A stretch of DNA of 64,000 bases from G963666705 sp963666705. Its GTDB lineage: Bacteria > Pseudomonadota > Alphaproteobacteria > CADEGL01. Under the pieces are notes generated by a model. The model made no database searches, had not been told where the DNA came from, and saw only the letters and a program-made list of their open reading frames with translations. Positions within the stretch are counted from its first letter, which is position 1; every line of letters begins with the position of its first letter. Location of the stretch: assembly GCA_963666705.2 (NCBI GenBank), contig CAXXKO010000001.1:372001-436000 (forward strand), in the 5' to 3' direction. Position numbers and translations under genes: made by a program. Of this stretch, positions 52,533-61,011 are shown one piece after another.

Positions 52533-53468
52533 ATGGCACAGGAAAAACTCGGTCAGATCGGCATCGGCGCGCTCGGCCAGCACTTCGCCGCGCGTTTCCT
52601 GAAAGCGTTCGGCCAGGTGCTCGTCCATGACGTCGATCGGGGCAAGGTGCTGGCGCTGGAAGCGCGGGGTGCGACGGCGGCGGCGTCATCGCGGGCATTG
52701 GCGGCGGAGTCGGACATCGTCCTCTTGTCGCTGCCGTCGCCCGGGGCGGTGCGGAGCGTCATGCTCGGCGATGACGGCGTACTGGCCGGGGCGCGCCCAG
52801 ACACGCTCGTCATCGACACCAGCTCGATCGACCCGCTTACCGTCGAGACGGTCCACGCGGCGGCGAAGGCGCGGGGCGTGCGGTATCTCGAGGCGCCTCT
52901 GACCAGCGCCGCGCCCGGCAGCCCCGGCATCGAGGCCGCGCGCAACGGCACCTTCACGGTGCTGATCGGCGGTGAGGTGGCGGACTTCGAGCGGGGGAGG
53001 CCGGTCCTCGACCTCATCGGCGAGACCCTGATTCACCTCGGGCCCGCAGGGTCGGCCAGCGTGATGAAGCTGATCAGCAATTCGATCGCGGAAATCTACA
53101 CCCTGGCCGTCGCCGAAGGCCTCGCGGTCGCCGCGGCCGCGGGCTTCTCGGCCGAGAGGACGCTCGAGGTGCTGTCCCAGTCCGTGGCGCGCGGCTATGT
53201 CCTGGACGAAGACTTGCGGCCCCGCGTCATGGCCAGGGATTTCGAGCCCGGCTTCACGGTCGACCTCATTTACAAGGACATGCGTCTGGCCGGAGAGCTC
53301 GCGCAGCGCCTGCGCGTGCCGATGTTGCTCAACGGCGTCACCCTCGAGGTGTTTCAGGCTTTGCGCGCCAAGGGCCGCGGACACATGGACCACAACGAAG
53401 TGGTCAATCTGATCGCCGAGCAAGCCGGTGTCGACATCCACGAGCCGCGCGAGAGAGAGGCCGATTGA
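52533..53468 (+). CDS. NAD(P)-dependent 3-hydroxyisobutyrate dehydrogenase-family protein
   Basis: 311 residues. The N-terminal Rossmann motif GQIGIGALGQHFAARFLKAF leads the beta-hydroxyacid dehydrogenase fold. The substrate-binding segment LEAPLTSAAPGSPGIEAARN and the catalytic Lys in VMKLISNSIAEIYTLAVAEG (about residue 178) are in place. It reduces or oxidises a short 3-hydroxy acid or tartronate-like compound. ATG 52533 starts MAQEKLGQIGIGALG and is 10 bp after the amidohydrolase stop. The aminotransferase follows 142 bp later. Confidence 0.9.
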   Translation: MAQEKLGQIGIGALGQHFAARFLKAFGQVLVHDVDRGKVLALEARGATAAASSRALAAESDIVLLSLPSPGAVRSVMLGDDGVLAGARPDTLVIDTSSIDPLTVETVHAAAKARGVRYLEAPLTSAAPGSPGIEAARNGTFTVLIGGEVADFERGRPVLDLIGETLIHLGPAGSASVMKLISNSIAEIYTLAVAEGLAVAAAAGFSAERTLEVLSQSVARGYVLDEDLRPRVMARDFEPGFTVDLIYKDMRLAGELAQRLRVPMLLNGVTLEVFQALRAKGRGHMDHNEVVNLIAEQAGVDIHEPREREAD

Positions 53469-53610
53469 CCGCGGCCGCGTCCGTCCCCATCCGGCCTCGT
53501 TGGCGCCCGCTGATTTCATACTAATCCGCCTATTCCGGAAGGCGAGCATGGCGGATTTTTGCGCCCGATCGAAGCGCCCGCGGCGGCCGTCCGCAAGGAG
53601 ATAGAGCCCC

Positions 53611-54738
53611 ATGACCGCCTTCGACTTCGCCACCGGCAATACCAACCCCGAGACCTTCCCAGCCGAGGGGTTCGCCGCCGCCGCGGCCCGGTCGATCCCG
53701 GCAATTGCCACTGCGCTCAACCGCTATCCCGGTAAGTTCGGCCACGAGGGCCTGCGCCGGCTGATGGCCGAACGCGAGTTCGATCGCGAAGGGGTCCGCC
53801 TCGACCCCGAGCGCATCATTCTGACCAATGGCTCGATGCAGGCCATTACCCTGGTGGCCCAGGCCCTGTGCCAAGGCCGGGACGATGTCGTGGTGATGGA
53901 GGAGTATTGCTACGTCGGCACCATCAATGCCTTCAACGCGATGGGCATCGAGATGGCCGGCGTGCCGCTGGACGCCCACGGCATGCGCATGGACGCGCTG
54001 GCCGAGACCCTGCGGCGGCTGGCCGACGAGGGCCGGCCGCCCCGCTTCATCTACACCCTGGCGACCTACCAGAACCCAACCGGCGCGATGATGCCGCGCG
54101 AGCGCCGTCTGGAGCTGATCGAGCTGGCCCGGCGGCACGACTGCATTGTCGTCGAGGACAACTGCTATGCCGACGTGCATTTCGAGGGCGAGAAGCCGCC
54201 GGCGCTCTACGCGCTCGACGACGACCCCCGGCAGATTTACCTGTGCTCCCTATCGAAGATATTCGCGCCCGGCGTCAGGCTCGGCTACCTCACGGCGGCG
54301 CCGGCCATGCTGGAACGCATCCTTGCCAAGCGCCATGACGCCGGCCCCAACACCCTGGCCGCCGCCATCACCCACGAATACCTCCACGACCGGCTGTGGC
54401 AGCACGTCGATATGGTCAATGCCGCGCTGAAGGTCAAGCGCGACGCCATGCTGGCGGCGCTGGAGATGCATCTCGGCAACCTGTGCTCGTTCTCGCGCCC
54501 GGTCGGCGGCCTGTTCATCTGGGTGCGGCTGCCCGACGATATCGATATCGCGCATCTACAGGCGGTCGCGGCCGACCGGGACGTGAGCTTCGCCCACGGC
54601 TCGAGCTTCCATATTCATGGCGATGCCGGGCACTATATCAGGCTGGCCTTCGGCTTTCCCACAGTGGCCGAGATCGAGGCCGGCATCGCCCGGCTCGGCG
54701 AGAGCGTGCGCGCGGCGCGCGGCTCCCACAAGGCTTGA
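53611..54738 (+). CDS. PLP-dependent aminotransferase class I/II
   Basis: 375 residues of fold-type I, resembling 2-aminoadipate and MocR-type aminotransferases. Visible are RYPGKFGHEGLRRLMAER, ILTNGSMQAITLVAQAL (phosphate-binding loop), ATYQNPTGAMMPRERR, the Asn-Tyr segment DNCYADVHFEGEKPP and the PLP Lys216 in CSLSKIFAPGVRLGY, with the carboxylate-binding Arg in HYIRLAFGFP. The amino donor and acceptor are unknown. It lies downstream of the hydroxyacid dehydrogenase on the same strand. The gap 54739-55116 shows no gene. Confidence 0.92.
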   Translation: MTAFDFATGNTNPETFPAEGFAAAAARSIPAIATALNRYPGKFGHEGLRRLMAEREFDREGVRLDPERIILTNGSMQAITLVAQALCQGRDDVVVMEEYCYVGTINAFNAMGIEMAGVPLDAHGMRMDALAETLRRLADEGRPPRFIYTLATYQNPTGAMMPRERRLELIELARRHDCIVVEDNCYADVHFEGEKPPALYALDDDPRQIYLCSLSKIFAPGVRLGYLTAAPAMLERILAKRHDAGPNTLAAAITHEYLHDRLWQHVDMVNAALKVKRDAMLAALEMHLGNLCSFSRPVGGLFIWVRLPDDIDIAHLQAVAADRDVSFAHGSSFHIHGDAGHYIRLAFGFPTVAEIEAGIARLGESVRAARGSHKA

Positions 54739-55116
54739 ACGCGGCCACCGGCGCGGGACCCACATGGCGGAGAAGATTGACATGTCTGCGCCTGGCCGGG
54801 ATCGACGATAGGATCCCCGGACTCGGCCGGCTGTTCCTGGAATTTCAGGCGCTTGTGTTGGAGGCCGGGAGCGGAAGTCCGGGGGCAACATCACCGATGG
54901 GCAAGCCCATGGCGTCTCCCTCCGATCTCGCTTGACTCCAGCACTTCGGACTCTACGCTGCCAACGTGACTGGACAGGCGAAACAACCATCCATGGAAGC
55001 GTCGAGCCATCGGTCGGGTAAATGGCGCGGGTTCCGTCGTCGGAATTCCAAAGGCGGTTTGGCGGATGGTGGATTCGGAGAGCCCCGATTCAGACCGCAA
55101 GGTAGGGAACAAGCAA

Positions 55117-55677
55117 ATGGCCGATTCCGATACCCCGGTTGACAATGGCGTCAACGTCCAAGCACTGCTCGACGCCCGCGAGGCACTGACCGATGCGCCC
55201 GAAGGCGCTCAGTTTCAGTGGCGGGCGACTTGCAAGTGGATGAACGGCACCCACAGTCACTCGACCATCGAGAGCTACTTCGGCCTTGGCGCGGAGCAGC
55301 ACCACAAGAAAGAGTTCACCTTCGACGCCGACCATCCCGAGATCTTCGCGTCCCAGGACATTGGGGCCACGCCTGTCGAGTACGTGCTCGTCGGCCTCGC
55401 CAGCTGCCTCACCGCCGGCGTCGCCGCGATTGCCCAGCATCGCGAAATCCAGCTGCGCTCGGTCTCGGCCACGCTCGAGGGCGCCATGGACATCCAAGGC
55501 ATCCTCGGCATCGACGGCGACGTCCACTACGGCTTCGACGGCATCAAGGTCACCTACAAGATCGACGCCGACGCGAAGCGTGACGAGATCGAGGCCCTCG
55601 TCGCCCAGTCGCAGAAACGCTCGGCCGTCTACGACATCATCGTCAACCCGACCAACGTCACCGTCGAGGTGGAGTGA
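55117..55677 (+). CDS. OsmC-family peroxide/thiol-reactive protein
   Basis: 186 residues. The OsmC fold is seen in RATCKWMNGTHSHSTIESYF, then ATPVEYVLVGLASCLTAGVA with the conserved Cys and the Gln/Glu region, and YDIIVNPTNVTVEVE at the end. These proteins reduce organic hydroperoxides or bind thiols; the second catalytic Cys is ATCKW. The start may be ATG 55117 (MADSDTPVDNG) or ATG 55066. An FAD-monooxygenase-like gene starts about 40 bp later, a pairing I remember from actinobacterial genomes. The sequence style of the two genes suggests possible transfer, without proof. Confidence 0.85.
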   Translation: MADSDTPVDNGVNVQALLDAREALTDAPEGAQFQWRATCKWMNGTHSHSTIESYFGLGAEQHHKKEFTFDADHPEIFASQDIGATPVEYVLVGLASCLTAGVAAIAQHREIQLRSVSATLEGAMDIQGILGIDGDVHYGFDGIKVTYKIDADAKRDEIEALVAQSQKRSAVYDIIVNPTNVTVEVE

Positions 55678-55718
55678 CCTGACGCCCCGCAAATCAGGGG
55701 GCGAGTCCCGTTCGCGCG

Positions 55719-56957
55719 ATCACCACCGTCGTCATCGGCGCCGGGCACGCCGGGCTGGCCATGAGCCGCTGCCTCGAGGAGCGCGCAATCGACCACGTGG
55801 TGCTCGAGCGCCGAGTCGTCGCGAATTCGTGGAAGACCGAGCGCTGGGATTCGTTGCGGCTGCTCACCCCCAACTGGCAGAGCCGGCTGCCGGGCTTCGG
55901 CTACGAGGGCGACGATCCCGACGGCTACCGCACGATGCCCGAGATCATCGACTTCATCGACCGCTACGCGCGCGTGATCTCGGCCCCGGTGCGGACCGAC
56001 ACCACCGTGACCTCGGTGCGCCGCACCGACGCGGGGTACCAGGTGAGCACCGACCAGGGCGACTGGCATTGCCGGACGGTCGTGCTCGCGACCGGTGCGT
56101 GCAACATCGCGCGCATCCCAGCCGCCGCCGAGGCGGTGCCGTCGGCGATCGCCGCGCTCACCCCCACGGAGTACCGCAACCCGGACCAGCTCGAAGCGGG
56201 CGGCGTGCTCGTCGTCGGCGCGTCGGCGACCGGCACCCAGCTCGCCGACGAGATCCACCGGTCGGGCCGCCCGGTGACCCTGGCCGTGGGCGAGCACATC
56301 CGGGCGCCCCGGGTCTACCGGGGAAAGGACATCGAGTGGTGGATGGATGCCACCGGCGTGCTCGACGAGCGCTACGACGAGGTCGAGGACATCACCAGGG
56401 CGCGCAAGGTCCCCTCCTTGCAGCTTACGGGCTCGCCCGGGCGGGTGACTCTGGACCTCAACGCGCTCACCGCCATCGGCGTGAAGCTGGTCGGCCGGCT
56501 CGCCGGCATCCATGACACCAAGGTCCAGTTCTCGGGTTCGCTGCGCAACCAGTGCGCGCTGTCCGACCTCAAGATGGGAAGGCTGCTCGACACCATCGAC
56601 CAGTGGGCGACCGAGAACGGCCTCGACGGCGACGTGGAAGCCCCGTGCCGCTTGCCCCCCACCGTGGTCGAGGCATCGCCGCCCCTCGGCATGGACCTCG
56701 CCAGTGGTGAGATCCGGACGATCATCTGGGCGACCGGCTTCCGCCCCGACCACTCGTGGCTCGATGTGCCCGTGCTCGATCGCAAAGGACAAGTCCGCCA
56801 CGACGGCGGGGTGGTCGAATCACCCGGGCTGTACCTGATGGGCATGCAGTTTCTCCGCCGCCGCAAGTCCGCTCTTATCGACGGCGACGGCGACGACGCG
56901 CGCGATCTCAGCGACCATCTGGCGTCCTACCTAGGCGGAGGTCACGACCACCCATAG
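55719..56957 (+). CDS. Flavin-containing monooxygenase-like FAD/NAD(P) oxidoreductase, start codon unclear
   Basis: About 412 residues. The N-terminal Rossmann motif TTVVIGAGHAGLAMSRCLEE begins at 55722, and a second dinucleotide motif GVLVVGASATGTQLADEI is midway. NSWKTERWDSLRLLTPNWQS and the terminal IWATGFRPDHSWLDVP are typical of the CzcO/FMO group. The first ATG (55761) falls inside the first motif, and there is no ATG, GTG or TTG between the in-frame TGA at 55680 and 55761. Either a rare start (ATC 55719) is used, or a base was lost near the 5' end. The substrate is unknown. It follows the OsmC gene closely. Confidence 0.8.
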   Translation: MTTVVIGAGHAGLAMSRCLEERAIDHVVLERRVVANSWKTERWDSLRLLTPNWQSRLPGFGYEGDDPDGYRTMPEIIDFIDRYARVISAPVRTDTTVTSVRRTDAGYQVSTDQGDWHCRTVVLATGACNIARIPAAAEAVPSAIAALTPTEYRNPDQLEAGGVLVVGASATGTQLADEIHRSGRPVTLAVGEHIRAPRVYRGKDIEWWMDATGVLDERYDEVEDITRARKVPSLQLTGSPGRVTLDLNALTAIGVKLVGRLAGIHDTKVQFSGSLRNQCALSDLKMGRLLDTIDQWATENGLDGDVEAPCRLPPTVVEASPPLGMDLASGEIRTIIWATGFRPDHSWLDVPVLDRKGQVRHDGGVVESPGLYLMGMQFLRRRKSALIDGDGDDARDLSDHLASYLGGGHDHP

Positions 56958-56976
56958 CGGATGTTGGTGGGCCTAG

Positions 56977-58500
56977 GAGCCTGTCCGAGATTTGATGTTG
57001 TTGGCAAGCATTGGGGTGATGGCGAGTGGTCTTGTCGTGATTTTGGTGGTTTGGCTCATGGGTGGTTGCCTTCAGGAGCTTGGCGCGGCGAGAGGCATGA
57101 TTGGTCTCGGCGTCTCATGGCGCTTGGGCGACGGCGAGCTTGGCCAGGTTGTGGGCGGTGCAGATCATCGCCCATTCGCATGTGACCTTCTCACGGCCGC
57201 GCAGCAGGAACTGACGGAAGCCCCGGGCCTGCTTGATCTGGCCGAACACCGGCTCGACGGTCTGCTTGCGCAGGCGGTAGCGGCTGCGGCGCCCGGCGCG
57301 CCTGAGGGTGGCCGCCATGGCCGCGACCCGGCCGCCGGGCGGCGCGGCGCGCGGGCCCACGGCGGCGGCTTGGCCGTGCTTTTGCCGCCCGGTCGCGATG
57401 TAGGGCTTGATGCCCCGCCTATCGGCGGCCTCCAGGTTCGCCTTCGAGCAGTAGCCGGCGTCCGCCGATATCTCCCTGGGACGCCGCCCGAGGTTGGCTT
57501 CGATGGCGTCGATCAGGGGTTCGAGCTGGCCCTGGTCGCTGGTCGAATCGGTCAGGGCGTGGGCGACGATGATCTGGCGTTTGGCATCGACCGCGGCCTG
57601 GGCATTATAGCCCTGGATGAAGCCGTCCTTGGTCTTGAGGATGCGGCTCTCGGGGTCGGTGAAGTTGCGCTGCGCCTTGTCCGCCGGCACATCCGCCGGC
57701 GGCTTGGGCTTGGGTCCCGGGCGCTTCGGCGCCCGCGTCTGGGCGGCGCGCGCGGCCGCGTCCCGCGCCTCGGCCTCCAGGGCGGCCTTGGCCTCGCGAA
57801 TCTTGGCCAGACGCTTGGCCTTGTCGGCGACCCAGGCCGGCATCTCGTCGCCCCGCGCCGCGACCCCCAACGCCTCGTCCTCCGCCGCATCGGCCGCCGC
57901 CGCCCGATCGAGCCAGCTCTCGACCACCGCCTCGAGCCCGGCCTCCGCCCTGACCATGCGGGCGTAAGACATCGCCTTGTGCTTGGAGGCGTTGGCCTTG
58001 ATCTTGGTGCCGTCCAGCGCCACATGGCCGAGCTTGACCAGCCCCGCCCGGCGGCACAGGGCCAGCACCTGCGCGAACAGCCCCGACAGCGCCGCGAGAT
58101 GGCGCTTGCGGAAATCCGAGATGGTGCGGAAGTCGGGCCGCTGCATCCCCGTCACCGCCATGAAGTCGACGCGCTCCTCACACCCCCTGGCGATGCGGCG
58201 CGACGAATAGACGCCGACGCTGTAGGCGTACAGCAACAGCGCCACCATCATCACCGGGTGGTAGGGCGGCTGGCCGCGCGCCTCGCCATAGGCCGCAAAG
58301 ATCGCCGACAGGTCCAGGCTCTCGCGCACCGCATCCCGCACCAGGTGCGCCGCGTGTCCCGCCGGCACGAAGTCATGGACCGAAGCCGGCAACAGCCAGA
58401 CCTGATCCACGTCCCAAGCTCGAAAGGTTTTGCTCATGCCGTTTAACGAATCACACTCCGATACCCACGTCGAGCCAAATCCGAATTCTCGGACAGGCTC
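56977..58500 (-). mobile_element. IS1182-family insertion sequence, about 1.5 kb
   Basis: Terminal inverted repeats GAGCCTGTCCGAGA (left, 56977) and its complement TCTCGGACAGGCTC (right, 58500) define the ends. CTAG flanks both sides (56973-56976 and 58501-58504) as the target duplication. The right CTAG is at the same time the left end of the MITE-like repeat that follows. One intact transposase gene is carried. Confidence 0.92.
57115..58437 (-). CDS. IS1182-family transposase
   Basis: 440 residues. N-terminal MSKTFRAWDVDQVWLLPASV and DFVPAGHAAHLVRDAVRE are typical of this family. Catalytic residues are expected at DGTKIKANASKHKAMSY (Asp), ISADAGYCSKANLEAADRRG (Asp) and RKQTVEPVFGQIKQARGFRQ (Glu). 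The middle is a lysine/alanine-rich coiled segment. The frame is intact, so the element may be mobile. ATG 58437 starts within 63 bp of the IS right end. Confidence 0.95.
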   Translation of the reverse strand: MSKTFRAWDVDQVWLLPASVHDFVPAGHAAHLVRDAVRESLDLSAIFAAYGEARGQPPYHPVMMVALLLYAYSVGVYSSRRIARGCEERVDFMAVTGMQRPDFRTISDFRKRHLAALSGLFAQVLALCRRAGLVKLGHVALDGTKIKANASKHKAMSYARMVRAEAGLEAVVESWLDRAAAADAAEDEALGVAARGDEMPAWVADKAKRLAKIREAKAALEAEARDAAARAAQTRAPKRPGPKPKPPADVPADKAQRNFTDPESRILKTKDGFIQGYNAQAAVDAKRQIIVAHALTDSTSDQGQLEPLIDAIEANLGRRPREISADAGYCSKANLEAADRRGIKPYIATGRQKHGQAAAVGPRAAPPGGRVAAMAATLRRAGRRSRYRLRKQTVEPVFGQIKQARGFRQFLLRGREKVTCEWAMICTAHNLAKLAVAQAP

Positions 58501-58770
58501 CTAGTACCCACTTTCATAATTCCGTGTGCCATACGATCGCTTTTCCCGTCTCCTCGGTAGGAGGGGGGGCGCCGGCGATGCCGGGGCATCGTCCAGCGTC
58601 CTCGACGCCCCGAGGGGGCGGGAAAAGCGACCCGAAGGGCGGCGCCCCGAGGCCCCCGGACGTCGTCGCGCGACGCTTGTGATGCCCCGGCATCACGGCG
58701 CGCCACGCTCCTAGCCGGGAACCTCGGGGCGCCGTCGTATGGAACACGGAATTATGAAAGTGGGTACTAG
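58501..58770. repeat. MITE-like palindromic element, copy 1
   Basis: 270 bp including CTAG at both ends. The terminal inverted repeats are 34 bp (AGTACCCACTTTCATAATTC then CGTGTGCCATACGA) and match with one mismatch in this copy. Inside are further inverted segments (CGCTTTTCCCG with CGGGAAAAGCG, and GATGCCGGGGCATC). A second copy of exactly the same length and orientation is at 63093-63362. No transposase is encoded. The ends do not match the neighbouring IS1182 ends. Confidence 0.92.
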
Positions 58771-58950
58771 GCCGTTCGCGCCGGTCGTCCCCCGAAAGTC
58801 GACCTCCGAGTGGCAACGTCTGCTTTGCCCCCGATTTCGTCCAATTCACCTCCGGGAACGGACCCCCGCCGACCCATCGTCCGCGTTGACCGGTGGCCAC
58901 GGGGCCGCGAGAATATTCCACAGCGTCAATCGCCAAGACCGGGGGATACC

Positions 58951-60995
58951 ATGGCCCAATACGACGCGCTCCTTCAGCCATTCACCATCAAGGGCGTCAC
59001 CTTCCGCAATCGGGTGATGAGCACCAGCCACGCGCCGGCCTATTGCGAGGCTGGCAAGCCGACCGAGCGCTACCGCCGCTATCACGAGGAGAAGGCCAAG
59101 GGCGGCATCGGCCTGACCATGTTCGGCGGCACCACGACCATGTCCATCGACGCCCCGGCCGTCGAGTACAACTCGATCTCGGCCGCCGACGATTCGATCA
59201 TCGAGCCCTTCCAGAAGCTCGCCGACCGGGTCCACGGCCACGGCGCCAAGCTCATGGTCCAGCTCACCCATATCGGCCGCAAGATGCCGTGGGATGCGGA
59301 CCCGTGGCTGGCGCCCATCGCGCCCAGCCGGGTGCGCGAGCCCCTGCACCGCAACCACCCCAAGGCGATGGAGGACTGGGACTTCCGCCGCGTCATCCGC
59401 GACTATGGCCAGGCGGCGCGGCGGGCCAAGGAAGGCGGGCTCGACGGGGTCGAGCTGCAATGCGCCTACCAGAAACTGCTCGACAGCTTCTGGACACCGC
59501 ACATCAACAAGCGCACGGACCAGTACGGCGGCAGCCTCGAGGACCGCATGCGCTTCCCCCTCGAGGTGTTCGAGGAAGTGCGCAAGCAGGTCGGCGACGG
59601 TTTCATCATCAGCGCCCGCATGTCGGGCGACGAATACCTCGAGGGCGGGCTGGCCCAGGAGGACTGCCTGCGGATCGCCAAGCGCCTGACCCGGGACGGT
59701 CTCGTCGACATGCTCAACGTGATCGGCGGGCAAATGCACGACAGGATGGATTTCGGCTGGTCGATCCAGAGCATGAACCAGCCCATGGCGGCCCAGCTCC
59801 ACCTGGCGAGCGCCGTGCGCGCGGAGACCGGCGCCCCCGTGGTCTACGCCTCGCGCGTCACCGACCCCGAGACCGCCAACCGCGCCATCGCCGACGGCCA
59901 TGTGGACATGGTGGGCACGACCCGTGGCCACATGGCCGACCCCCAAATCGTAAACAAGATCACCGAGGGCAGACCCGAGGATATCCGCGAGTGCGTGGGC
60001 GCCACCTACTGCGTCGACCGCGCCTTCGCGGGCCAGGACGCGCTCTGCATCCAGAACGCGGCCACCGGGCGCGAGATGCGCCTTCCCCAGGTGGTCGAGC
60101 CCGGGGGGGCCCGCGGCGCAAGGTGGTCGTCGTCGGCGCCGGCCCCGGCGGGCTCGAGGCCGCGCGGGTCTCGGCCGCGCGGGGGCACGACGTGGTCCTG
60201 TTCGAGAAGGCCGACAGGGTCGGCGGTCAGATCAACATCGCCGCCTTGGCACCAAAGCGCGAGTCCCTCTCCGGTATCACCCGCTGGCTCGAGGCCCAGG
60301 TCGCGAAGCTCGGTGTCGACCTCCGCCTCGAAACCGAGGCCACGGCCGAGATGGTGCTTGCGGAAGACCCGGACGTGGTGGTGATCGCCACCGGCGGCGA
60401 GCCCAGCATCGGCACCTTCGAGGGGACCGAGCTCGCCGTCTCCACCTGGGACATCCTCGAAGGCCGCGTAGCACCGGGCGAGCGGGTGCTGGTCCATGAC
60501 GACCAGGGCCAGCAGGCGGCGGCGAGCTGCGCCGAGATGCTGATGGATCGGGGCGCGGAGGTCGAGTTAGTGACCCCGGACAGCAACGCGGTCACCGAGC
60601 TCGGCTACCTCACCGCCCCCTTCCACATGCGCGCCCTCTACGACCACGACGCGGTGATCACACCGGACACCCGCCTCGTCCGCCTCCAGGCCGAAGGCAA
60701 CCGCCTGATCGCCATCCTGCGCAATATCTTCAACGACCGCGAGGAGGAGCGGGAAGTCGACCAAGTGGTGGCCGAGCAAGGCACGTGGCCCAACGAGGCC
60801 ATCTACTTCGCCCTCAAGGACGCATCGGCCAACCAGGGCGAGCTGGACCTCGATGGCATGGCAGTCGGGTCGCCCCGGCCCATCGTCAACAACCCCGATG
60901 GCCACTTCCAGCTCTACCGCGTGGGCGACGCGCTGACGAGCCGCAACATCCACGCAGCCATTTACGACAGCTTGCGCATCTGCCACGGGCTCTGA
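58951..60995 (+). pseudogene. N-methylproline-demethylase-like flavin oxidoreductase, one-base frameshift
   Basis: The first frame (from ATG 58951, MAQYDALLQPFTIKGVTFRN) covers an OYE-type FMN barrel with MSTSHAPAYCEAGKP and ends at about 60110 in GCCCGGGGGGGCCC. The frame then shifts by -1 and continues RKVVVVGAGPGGLEAARVSA through an FAD-binding half to 60995. Restoring one G in the run yields 681 residues, exactly the length of the downstream paralogue. The cluster region reads CVGATYCVDRAF then ALCIQNAATGRE, as in N-methylproline demethylase (StcD-like) and related enzymes. The homopolymer makes a sequencing error plausible. It lies between two MITE-like repeats. Confidence 0.85.
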
Positions 60996-61011
60996 GCCGG
61001 GAGAGGTGGGC

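Noticed and set aside
58526..58714. A 62-codon ORF inside the MITE-like repeat, also present in the second copy
   Set aside because: It is an arginine- and glycine-rich translation of palindromic DNA, without a ribosome site or conserved motif.
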